64,000 nt of DNA from Streptomyces sp. yr375 (GTDB lineage: Bacteria; Actinomycetota; Actinomycetes; Streptomycetales; Streptomycetaceae), in assembly GCF_900110755.1 (NCBI RefSeq), contig NZ_FOFF01000006.1, positions 1 through 64,000 on the forward strand. The letters are read 5' to 3'. This document shows, piece by piece, positions 17,147 to 24,277 of the stretch. The notes below the pieces were generated by a model, which saw only the letters and a program-made list of their open reading frames with translations, had not been told where the DNA came from and did not search any database. Position numbers and translations under genes: made by a program. The number at the start of each line of letters is the position of its first letter. The first letter of the stretch is position 1.

Positions 17147-18625
17147 GTGTCCCTCGCCGACAGAGCCGAAGTCACCGAAGCACCGCCGTTCGTCCCCGAT
17201 CCCCGGCTCACCAACGAAGACCTCGCGCCCGCCGAGAAGCGGAACTGGAAGGTCTTCGACCTCTTCGCCATGTGGATGTCGGACGTCCACAACCTCGGCA
17301 ACTACACCTTCGCCGCCGGCCTGCTGGTCCTCGGCATGAACGTGTGGCAGATCTTCACCTCCCTCCTCGTCGGCTTCATGCTCATCTACATCGGCATGAA
17401 CTGGATGGGGAAGATCGGCCAGCGCCACGGTGTCCCCTTCCCGGTGGTCAGCCGCATCAGCTTCGGCGTCTGGGGCGCCAACATCCCGGCCCTCATCCGC
17501 GCCGTGATCGCCATCATGTGGTACGGCATCCAGACCTACCTGGCCTCCGTCGCCGTCAACGTGATGCTGCTGGCGGCCTGGCCGGGCCTGGAATCCTGGA
17601 CGCACAGTTCCTTCCTGGGCCTCGACGCGCTCGGCTGGATCTCCTTCCTGTCGCTCTGGCTGGTCCAGGCGCTGATCATCAGCCAGGGCATGGAGTCGGT
17701 GCGCAAGTTCCAGGACTTCTGCGGCCCGGCGATCTGGCTGGTGATGATCGCACTGGCGATCTGGGTCCTGTCCAAGGCCGGCTGGACGATCTCGCTCACC
17801 TCCACCCCGCACCCCGTCTCCGTCGGCGAGCAGTGGCGCCAGTGGTTCGGCGCGATCGGCCTGATCCTCGCCACCTACGGCACGCTGATGCTGAACTTCT
17901 GCGATTTCTCCCGCTTCGCCCCCGACTACAAGACGGTCCGCCGCGGCAACTTCTGGGGCCTGCCGCTCAACTCGACGGCGTTCGTGGTCGTCTCCGTGAT
18001 CGTCACCGCCGGCTCGCTCGAGGTGTTCGGCGAGGCCATCACCGACCCGGCGGAGCTGGTCGCCAAGGTCGGCAACACCTGGGTGCTGGTCCTGGGCGCG
18101 CTCACCTTCGCCATCGCCACCATGGGCGTCAACATCGTCGCCAACTTCGTATCGCCGGCGTACGACCTCGCCAACGTCTGGCCGCAGAAGATCAGCTTCA
18201 AGATCGGCGGCATGATCAGCACGGTGGCCGCCCTGGTCGTCACCCCCTGGAACCTCTTCTCCAACCCGACCGTCGTCAACTACTTCCTCGGCGGTCTCGG
18301 TGCCTTCCTCGGCCCCCTGTTCGGCGTGATCATGGTCGACTACTACTGGGTCAAGCGCGGCCGCGTCGACGTGAACGAGCTGTTCGACGCCACCCCCGGC
18401 TCCCGCTACTACTACCGCAAGGGCGTCAACCCCAAGGCCCTGTGGGCGTTCCTCCCCTCCGCGGGGGTCGCGGCGGTGCTCGCGCTGGTGAAGACGTTCA
18501 GCGACGTCGCCCCGTACTCCTGGTTCATCGGGACGGCCCTCGGCGCCGGCCTGTACGTACTGCTGTGCCGCAACGAGCGGACCGCAGAGTCCGAGGTCGC
18601 CGCCGAAAAGCCCGTGGAGGTCTGA
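17147..18625 (+). CDS. NCS1-family nucleobase/hydantoin:cation symporter
   Basis: 492 aa, about 12 membrane segments. NCS1 signatures: NEDLAPAEKRNWKVFDLFAMWM (key residues N.DL.P...R.W), the HNLGNYTFAAG helix, GVPFPVVSRISFGVWGANIPA, and LNFCDFSRFAPDYKTVRRGNFWGLP (key DFSR and GNFWGLP). Such proteins import uracil, cytosine, allantoin or hydantoins with Na+ or H+. The downstream hydantoin/allantoin-racemase-like gene points to an allantoin or hydantoin. GTG 17147 has GGAGG four bases upstream and gives the usual N-terminal length. Likely repressed by the divergent GntR protein. Confidence 0.92.
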   Translation: MSLADRAEVTEAPPFVPDPRLTNEDLAPAEKRNWKVFDLFAMWMSDVHNLGNYTFAAGLLVLGMNVWQIFTSLLVGFMLIYIGMNWMGKIGQRHGVPFPVVSRISFGVWGANIPALIRAVIAIMWYGIQTYLASVAVNVMLLAAWPGLESWTHSSFLGLDALGWISFLSLWLVQALIISQGMESVRKFQDFCGPAIWLVMIALAIWVLSKAGWTISLTSTPHPVSVGEQWRQWFGAIGLILATYGTLMLNFCDFSRFAPDYKTVRRGNFWGLPLNSTAFVVVSVIVTAGSLEVFGEAITDPAELVAKVGNTWVLVLGALTFAIATMGVNIVANFVSPAYDLANVWPQKISFKIGGMISTVAALVVTPWNLFSNPTVVNYFLGGLGAFLGPLFGVIMVDYYWVKRGRVDVNELFDATPGSRYYYRKGVNPKALWAFLPSAGVAAVLALVKTFSDVAPYSWFIGTALGAGLYVLLCRNERTAESEVAAEKPVEV

Positions 18626-18630
18626 GAAGC

Positions 18631-19362
18631 GTGCGGAACGCGCGGGACGTACGGATCGTCGTCACCAACTGCAACACCACGCGGGAGATGACCGAGGAGA
18701 TCGTGCGAGGTGCCCGGGCTGCGGCAGGCCCGGGCACCGCCGTGACCGGTCTGACCCCCGACTGGGGACCCGAGTCGGCGGAGGGCTGGCTCGACAGCTA
18801 TCTCTCCGCCGCCGCGGTCATCGACACGCTGCGCACCTACGACGGCCCGCCCTACGACGCCGTCGTCATGGCCGGCTTCGGCGAGCACGGCCGAGAGGGC
18901 GTACGGGAGCTGGTCGACGTGCCCGTCGTCGACATCACCGAGGCCGCGGCCCACCTGGCCTGCCTGCTGGGCCGCCGCTACGGCGTCGTCACCACCCTGG
19001 AACGCTCCTGCGGCCAGATCGAGGACAGCCTGGAACTGGCCGGGGTGGGCCGCAACTGCGCCGCCGTCGTCGGCACCGGACTCGGCGTCCTCGACCTCGG
19101 CGACACCGACCGCACGGAGGAGGCCTTCCTCGCCGCCGCCGAGCGGGCCCGGGACGCGGGAGCCGAGGTCCTGGTCCTGGGGTGCGCCGGGATGACGGGA
19201 CTGCAGCGGACGGTGGGGGAGAAGCTCGGCCTTCCGGTCGTAGACGGGGTCGGGGCAGCGGTGAAACTGGCGGAGGCCCTGGTGGGACTGGACCTGACGA
19301 CCAGCCGCGCGGGGAGCTACGCGAAGCCGGTCCCGAAGCGGAGGCTCTGGCGCGCCGAGTAA
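18631..19362 (+). CDS. Asp/Glu/hydantoin racemase family protein
   Basis: 243 aa. Fold signatures: DVRIVVTNCNTTREMTEEI at the start, YDAVVMAGFGEHGREGVREL, RYGVVTTLERS, and VLVLGCAGMTGLQRTV with the second catalytic Cys. In characterised hydantoin and allantoin racemases the first catalytic Cys lies in an A-C-F-G-D type motif; here that position is Gly (MAGFGEHG), while a Cys appears instead in the N-terminal TNCNTT. So it may be a variant racemase or a related isomerase. GTG 18631 begins five bases after the permease stop with GGAGG upstream, so the two form an operon. Confidence 0.82.
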   Translation: MRNARDVRIVVTNCNTTREMTEEIVRGARAAAGPGTAVTGLTPDWGPESAEGWLDSYLSAAAVIDTLRTYDGPPYDAVVMAGFGEHGREGVRELVDVPVVDITEAAAHLACLLGRRYGVVTTLERSCGQIEDSLELAGVGRNCAAVVGTGLGVLDLGDTDRTEEAFLAAAERARDAGAEVLVLGCAGMTGLQRTVGEKLGLPVVDGVGAAVKLAEALVGLDLTTSRAGSYAKPVPKRRLWRAE

Positions 19363-19938
19363 GCGAAGTCCCTGGTGGGCCGGCAGTGGAGTGCACGGCG
19401 GATGTGCGGCGGGCTGAGCATCGGAGTCTCCGGCGGGGAGGAGGGGCCGGGCGGCCCAGGCGGATCGGCGGGCCGGGCGGATCGGCGGGCCGGGCGGATC
19501 GGCGGGCCGGGCGGATCGGCGGGCCGGGCGGATCGGCGGGCCGGGCAGATCGGGCGGGCAGGACGGGCTGAGCTGGGCGGACCAAGCGGACCAAGCGGAC
19601 CAAGCGGACCGAGCGGAAGCGGGTGGACCAGGTTGCCAGGGTGGGCTTGGGCGGGCAGGGCCAGGCAGGCTCGGCTGACCGAGCTGACCGAGCTGACCGA
19701 GCTGACCGAGCTGACCGGGCTGACCGGGCTGACCGGGCTGACCGGGCTGACCGGGCTGGCAGGGCCAGGCAGGCGGACCGGGCGGGCGGCCCAGGCTGCC
19801 AAGAGTGGGCTTGGGCGGCCCGAGCCAGGCAGGCTGGGCTGACCGAGCCGACCGGGCTGTCCGAGCGGATCGGGTTGGCAGAGTGGGCCTGGGTGGACAA
19901 GCGGCCCGCGTACGGCTCCCGGACGGCGACGGCCTTGT
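19363..19938. repeat. tandem-repeat intergenic block
   Basis: 576 bp between the racemase gene and the convergent small gene. It contains five perfect copies of a 17-bp unit (GGATCGGCGGGCCGGGC, 19462-19546), three copies plus one variant of the 9-bp GCGGACCAA (19578-19613), and nine copies of a 9-bp unit, four GCTGACCGA then five GCTGACCGG (19674-19754). A roughly 45-bp segment rich in CCAGGCAGG is duplicated imperfectly (about 19634-19680 and 19799-19845). Open frames through it are by-products of the repeats; on the minus strand a GTG at 19942, overlapping the stop of the next gene, opens one such frame. Confidence 0.85.
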
Positions 19939-20232
19939 TCACGGTGACTCCTCCCGTCCGCCGGCCCGTGGGGCGCGCCTTTTCAGGAACTCATCGCCGC
20001 GCTCGGCCGCCTCGACCCGCTCGACGCGGTAGAGGCGCACTTGTGGTGCGGCCCGCGCGCGTGGGTCGAGGCTGAGTCGGTCCGGTGGCCCGAGTAGTTG
20101 GTGCACCAGCGCGCCCGTCCATCCCCGCATCCGCAGTCCGGCCAGCGATACGTACCGCCGTCCGTCCTCCACGTACCTCTCCAAGACCCGCTCCCCCCGC
20201 CGCACTCCTGTCGTGACGCTCTGTGACGACAT
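19939..20232 (-). CDS. conserved hypothetical protein, 97 aa
   Basis: Begins MSSQSVTTGVRRGERVLERY and contains DGRRYVSLAGLRMRGWTGALVHQLLGPPDRL, a small basic domain with a possible helix-turn-helix-like character; the rest is Arg-rich and ends REESP. I recall similar starts in other Streptomyces but cannot assign a function. ATG 20232 has GGGGAG just upstream (GGGGAGT then ATG, spacing short). Thirty bases further up is TTGTCAGTG on the same strand, the half-site of the damage-inducible promoter. A GTG overlapping its TGA stop (19942) with GGAGG upstream hints at a second, decayed gene running into the repeat block. Confidence 0.6.
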   Translation of the reverse strand: MSSQSVTTGVRRGERVLERYVEDGRRYVSLAGLRMRGWTGALVHQLLGPPDRLSLDPRARAAPQVRLYRVERVEAAERGDEFLKRRAPRAGGREESP

Positions 20233-20239
20233 ACTCCCC

Positions 20240-20262
20240 ATTGAAGCGCGCCCCACTGACAA
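20240..20262 (-). promoter_or_regulatory. imperfect PafBC/RecA-NDp-type promoter
   Basis: On the minus strand TTGTCAGTG (20262-20254) is followed by 8 bases and then TTCAAT (20245-20240), which deviates from TAnnnT at one of the three fixed bases. It lies directly upstream of the 97-aa gene, with a start seven bases beyond. Confidence 0.5.
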
Positions 20263-20443
20263 TCGCCTCGCGGCGGATAACCGTTGGACAACCCCGCGCG
20301 CCCCTCGCCACGCTTCCTCCCATGCGGAGCATGCGAACCATGACGAGTGTGCGGACCGTGCGCGGCAAGCGCGCGGGTCGTTTCACGGCGGCGGACTTCT
20401 TACGGCCACGCCGGAAGTCCCGGCGGGCCCCCGGAGGTCTGCC

Positions 20444-20830
20444 ATGTCCCGTACCGTCCACCACATCCGCCCCCGGCACCGCGTCCACCCCGCGCACGGG
20501 GTGCCGTCCGAGCGCCTGCTGGCGGACAGCGGCCACGCTCTCGGCGAACTCCGTTACAGCGCCGAGGAGTTGACCCGCGCCCGCCGCGAGCGGCGACGCC
20601 CGCTCCCCGTTCCGCTGGTGCGCGCGTTTCGCGCCTACACCTACCCCCGGTCCCTGAACGCGCACATCGACGGCCCGTACGAGTCCCGTGCGCGCGCCGC
20701 CCTCTCCGTGTTCCGTTCGACTGCCCGCAACCACCTCCGCGCCGCCCCACCCGGCACCCTCCTCACCGCGGCCGTGGACCTGGACCACCCACCGACCCGA
20801 CACCGCCACCGCAACCTGTGGGAGTGCTGA
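20444..20830 (+). CDS. conserved hypothetical protein, 128 aa
   Basis: Begins MSRTVHHIRPRHRVHPAHG and contains LGELRYSAEELTRARRERRRP, then AYTYPRSLNAHIDGPYESRARAALSVF and ends DHPPTRHRHRNLW. These blocks recur in a Streptomyces-restricted family I recognise only as hypothetical. It is very basic with many His residues, so nucleic-acid or metal binding is possible but unproven. ATG 20444 has GGAGG six bases upstream. It is divergent from the 97-aa gene and lies about 300 bp upstream of the FUSC gene. Confidence 0.7.
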   Translation: MSRTVHHIRPRHRVHPAHGVPSERLLADSGHALGELRYSAEELTRARRERRRPLPVPLVRAFRAYTYPRSLNAHIDGPYESRARAALSVFRSTARNHLRAAPPGTLLTAAVDLDHPPTRHRHRNLWEC

Positions 20831-21125
20831 CCCGGCTGTCCCGGGCCAACCGCCCCGACCCGCAGCGCCGGTGTGCGACCCGGCCCCCGCTCCCCGTTTC
20901 CGGCCTTGCGTTCATAAAGAACTCGGGATTCCGGCCGGGCGACACCTCACGGAGACGCAACCGGCCCGACCTCGCCAGGTTCGCCCCGTACCGTGGACAC
21001 CACAGTTCGCCAGTTCGCCGCCGACCTGATCCGCCGACTCGACTCGACTCGACTCGGCCTGACTCGACCGCCCCGGCCACCGTCGCCCGAAGGCACGCCC
21101 CCGCCCTCGTCACGACAGGAGCTTC

Positions 21126-23042
21126 GTGTCCCCGCGCTCGTCCGTACCCGTTTACTCCCGTCACTCCCGCGCGTTCGCCGCTCTCCCGCCCTGGCTCGCC
21201 CACCCGCTGCGCGCCCAGCGCGGGCCGGTGCCCTGGAGCGCGGTCACGCGCGGGGCGCTCGCGGCGGGACCCCTGCTGCTCGTCGGCATCCTCGTCGACC
21301 GCACGTCCCTCGGGGTCGTCGCCGCCATCGCCGCCATGCTCGCCGGGATCAACGACCGGCCGGGCAGCCGGCGGGTCTCCGTCCGGAGGCTCGGGGAACC
21401 GGCGCTCGCGGGAGCGGGCGGGCTGCTCGTCGGGACGTACGCCGGGGATCACGTCGGGGCGGTCGCGCTGACGGCCGTCCTCACCGGCCTCGGGCTCCTC
21501 GCCGGCGGGATGAGCGCCATCGGGCCCGTCGCCTCCGGGGCGGGCACGCAGTTGCTGGTCGGCGCGGCGATCGGCGCCGGGATGCCGGTGCCGGAGCCGG
21601 GCTGGACACTCGCCCTCGCCTTCCTCGCCGGGGCGGTGTGGCTGCTCGCACTGCGCCTCGCGCTGCCCACGCCGGGGGCGATGACCGGCGACTTCCGTTT
21701 CGACGGGGAACGGGACGCGGTGGCCCGGGTGTACGACGCCGTCGCGGAACTGCTCGCCGCCGCCGGCACCGAGCACGCCACCGCCCGCCGCTCCGCCCTC
21801 ACCGCCGCCCTCGACCACGCCCAGGACGCCCTCGCCGGGCCCCGGCTGCGGCGCTACGCCAGCTCCTCGGCCGAACGGCGGCTGCACGCCCAGTACGCCG
21901 CCGCGCTGCCCCTCGCCGAGGCCGCGACCGCGCTCGCCTGGGCCGGGGAGCCCGTCTCCGAACGGGCCCTGGCCGGACCCCGACGGCTCGCCGCCGCCGT
22001 ACGCGAGGACACGCGCACCGGGCCGTTGCCCGCGCCCTCCCGGTCCGCGCCCGCGCTGCGCGCCCTCGACGACGCGCTGCTGCACGCCGCCGACGCCTTC
22101 GACGACGGCGGCGGGGGCGACCTGCACACCCGCCGGCGCGGCGCCCGAGCCCTGCTGCGCGCCGCGTTCGGGGCGGGCGGGCGCGAGTACGGGCTGCGGG
22201 TCGGCCTCTCCTTCGGGGCGAGCGCCGCCATCGCGCAGGCCCTGCACCACTCCCACTGGTACGGGCAGCACACGCACTGGTACTGGCTGCCCGCCACCGC
22301 CGTCTTCCTGGTCAAGCCCGACCTCGGGCCCCTGGTGTCCCGGGTGCTGTCCCGGGCGGCGGGGACCATGCTCGGGGCGCTGCTCTTCGCCGGGTTCGCC
22401 GCCGTACTGCCCCGCCCGGAGGGGCTCGTGGCGCTGGTCGCCCTCTGCGGTGCGCTGATACCGGTCTCCACCCGGCACTTCGCCGCCCAGACCGCCGTCG
22501 CCACCGTGCTCGTGCTGTCCCTGGTGATGGTCGGCGGGGAGCCGCAGGCCTCCGTCAGCCGGATCGCGGAAACGCTGCTGGCCTGCGCGATTGTGTTGAT
22601 CGTCGGGCATCTGCCGATGGCGGGGAAGCGGGGCGGCCAGGTCCGCGCCCAACTGGCCGTGGCGGTCGGCGCAGCGCACGCCTACCTCACCCACGTCCTC
22701 GTCGGACCCGACGGCTCGGACGACGGCTCCGACGACCGCGCCGTCCGCTGGACCCTGCGCCGTGAGGCCTACCGCACCCTCGCCGAGGCCCGCACCGCCA
22801 GCGCCCTCGCCGCCCACGAACTCCCCGCCCTCGCCCGGCACACGGAGGGCACGGACGAGGTCGCCGCCCTCCTCGAACGCCTCGTCGACACCACCACCGC
22901 CTGCGCCGTCCACCTCGACGACACCGGCCACCTCACCCCCCACCACCGCCGCCAACTCACCGAACTCCTCACCGAACTCGCCGCACGACGAGAACAGACA
23001 GGCCTCCCGGCCACCGCCCCGACCCTGCCGACAGCGGTATAG
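21126..23042 (+). CDS. FUSC family membrane protein
   Basis: 638 aa. Two membrane blocks, residues about 40-180 and 375-510, each with five or six helices, are separated by a soluble helical segment; this is the layout of FUSC/aromatic-acid exporter-like proteins. The second block contains WYWLPATAVFLVKPDLGPLVSRVLSRAAGTMLGALL, whose KPD...RV..R..GT core is the FUSC signature. It probably exports an amphipathic or aromatic compound through the inner membrane; the substrate is unknown. GTG 21126 has AGGAG five bases upstream. A GACTC-type microrepeat lies at 21034-21066 in its leader. Confidence 0.85.
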   Translation: MSPRSSVPVYSRHSRAFAALPPWLAHPLRAQRGPVPWSAVTRGALAAGPLLLVGILVDRTSLGVVAAIAAMLAGINDRPGSRRVSVRRLGEPALAGAGGLLVGTYAGDHVGAVALTAVLTGLGLLAGGMSAIGPVASGAGTQLLVGAAIGAGMPVPEPGWTLALAFLAGAVWLLALRLALPTPGAMTGDFRFDGERDAVARVYDAVAELLAAAGTEHATARRSALTAALDHAQDALAGPRLRRYASSSAERRLHAQYAAALPLAEAATALAWAGEPVSERALAGPRRLAAAVREDTRTGPLPAPSRSAPALRALDDALLHAADAFDDGGGGDLHTRRRGARALLRAAFGAGGREYGLRVGLSFGASAAIAQALHHSHWYGQHTHWYWLPATAVFLVKPDLGPLVSRVLSRAAGTMLGALLFAGFAAVLPRPEGLVALVALCGALIPVSTRHFAAQTAVATVLVLSLVMVGGEPQASVSRIAETLLACAIVLIVGHLPMAGKRGGQVRAQLAVAVGAAHAYLTHVLVGPDGSDDGSDDRAVRWTLRREAYRTLAEARTASALAAHELPALARHTEGTDEVAALLERLVDTTTACAVHLDDTGHLTPHHRRQLTELLTELAARREQTGLPATAPTLPTAV

Positions 23043-23170
23043 CCGTTCCTGCCGGTCGGATGCGGGTCACGGAAAATCACCGCACGCGAAAAACGCCCGG
23101 CGGCGGCGATGAGTTCCGCGCCGCCCGGAAGTCACCCCCTCCAAGGGACCGTTGCACAGGAGGGGCAGCC

Positions 23171-23818
23171 ATGGCGCATCCGGAGCTCCCGGAGATCGTC
23201 TCGCGCGCGCAGTGGCGCGCCGCGCGCGAAGAACTGCTGGCCAAGGAGCACGCGGTGGCACGCGCGCGTGACGCGCTGAACGCCGAGCGCCGCAGACTGC
23301 CCAGGGTCGAGGTCGACGAGGAGTACGTCTTCGAAGGCGGCAACGGCAAGGCCGGGCTCCTCGACCTCTTCGACGGCCGTCACCAACTCGTCGTCCACCA
23401 CTTCATGTTCGCCCCCGAGTGGGAGACCGGCTGCCGCTGCTGCGCGGCCTTCCTCGACCAGGTCGGCCACCTCGCGCACCTGCACGCGCGCGGCACGTCG
23501 TTCGCCGCCGTGTCCCGGGCGCCGTTCACGAGGATCCTGCCGTTCAAGGCGCGGATGGGCTGGACGCTGCCCTGGTACTCCTCGTACGACGACGACTTCA
23601 ACCGTGACTTCGAGGCAACGGTGGAGCAGGACGACGGCGGCCTGGTCGAGCGGCCCGGAGTCAGTTGCTTCCTGCGCGAGGGCGACCGCGTCTTCCATAC
23701 GTATACGACGTTCGAGCGCGGGCTCGACCGGCTCGGCCCGGCGACCAGCTTCCTGGACCTCACGGCGCTGGGATCCGAGGGCCCCGCACGCGTCCGATAC
23801 CACGACGAGTACGAGTGA
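23171..23818 (+). CDS. DUF899 family thioredoxin-like protein
   Basis: 215 aa. DUF899 signatures: LPEIVSRAQWRAAREELLAKE, LPRVEVDEEYVFEG, LFDGRHQLVVHHFMFAPEWE (key residues DG...L..YHFMF-like) and GCRCCAAFLDQVGHL, where the Cys pair sits at the thioredoxin-like active-site position. Then PFKARMGWTLPWYSS and the late SCFLREGDRVFHTYTTFERG. The family has a thioredoxin fold and unknown substrate. ATG 23171 is preceded by CAGGAGGGG. Monocistronic. Confidence 0.88.
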   Translation: MAHPELPEIVSRAQWRAAREELLAKEHAVARARDALNAERRRLPRVEVDEEYVFEGGNGKAGLLDLFDGRHQLVVHHFMFAPEWETGCRCCAAFLDQVGHLAHLHARGTSFAAVSRAPFTRILPFKARMGWTLPWYSSYDDDFNRDFEATVEQDDGGLVERPGVSCFLREGDRVFHTYTTFERGLDRLGPATSFLDLTALGSEGPARVRYHDEYE

Positions 23819-23997
23819 CGTGTATGAGCGACGTGTACAACGACCCGTACGAGTGATGTGCACGTTCTGAACACGACAAGTGCGGAGGTTGACACAGAAG
23901 GTGTCCGAGATGTTCGAAAAGTGACCGGATCCTCACAGTCCGCGCCGAAGCCGTGTCAACTACGTCTCAGTCCCGCAATCGGGCGAGGCATTCGACG

Positions 23998-24038
23998 TCC
24001 GATGAGCGTTAACTCCTACAAGCATGACGCTCATCGGA
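23998..24038 (+). promoter_or_regulatory. 12-bp perfect hairpin in leader of a small gene
   Basis: TCCGATGAGCGT (23998-24009) pairs exactly with ACGCTCATCGGA (24027-24038) around a 17-base loop. The loop contains AACTCC, complementary to the GGAG of the ribosome-binding site at 24043-24047, five bases beyond the stem. Confidence 0.7.
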
Positions 24039-24053
24039 GGTCGGAGGTGCGAG

Positions 24054-24230
24054 ATGGTGAACGGGCGGACCGTGCTCGAACGCTTTCCCGCGGGTGGACC
24101 GCGCGGGTCGTGGCCGGCGGAGGAGTTCGCGCACGCGCGGCGCATGGAGGGGCTGCCCGCCGAGGTCGTCATGGACCTCGCCACGGACACGTTCCTGGTG
24201 ATCGTCCAGGGCGGCGACGCCACACAGTGA
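24054..24230 (+). CDS. conserved small hypothetical protein, 58 aa
   Basis: Begins MVNGRTVLERFPAGGPRGSW and ends VMDLATDTFLVIVQGGDA. I recognise this as a short Streptomyces family without a known function: a compact alpha/beta protein with an acidic VMDLATD motif. ATG 24054 with GGAGG six bases upstream is preferred to ATG 24024, which lies inside the hairpin. Monocistronic, tail to tail with the ABC transporter gene. Confidence 0.7.
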   Translation: MVNGRTVLERFPAGGPRGSWPAEEFAHARRMEGLPAEVVMDLATDTFLVIVQGGDATQ

Positions 24231-24277
24231 GCCGTCGGCCGGCCCGATGGGCGGCCGGACAGCCCGCCTGCGTCGGA

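Noticed and set aside
19462-19754. Repeat block considered as a CRISPR array
   Set aside because: Units of 9 and 17 bp are directly adjacent with no spacers, and no cas genes are present.
19375-19842. Possible Leu-Thr-Glu / Ser-Ala-Arg repeat proteins through the tandem arrays
   Set aside because: The 17-bp array shifts frame each copy and all frames are open by composition; no start signal or conserved domain.
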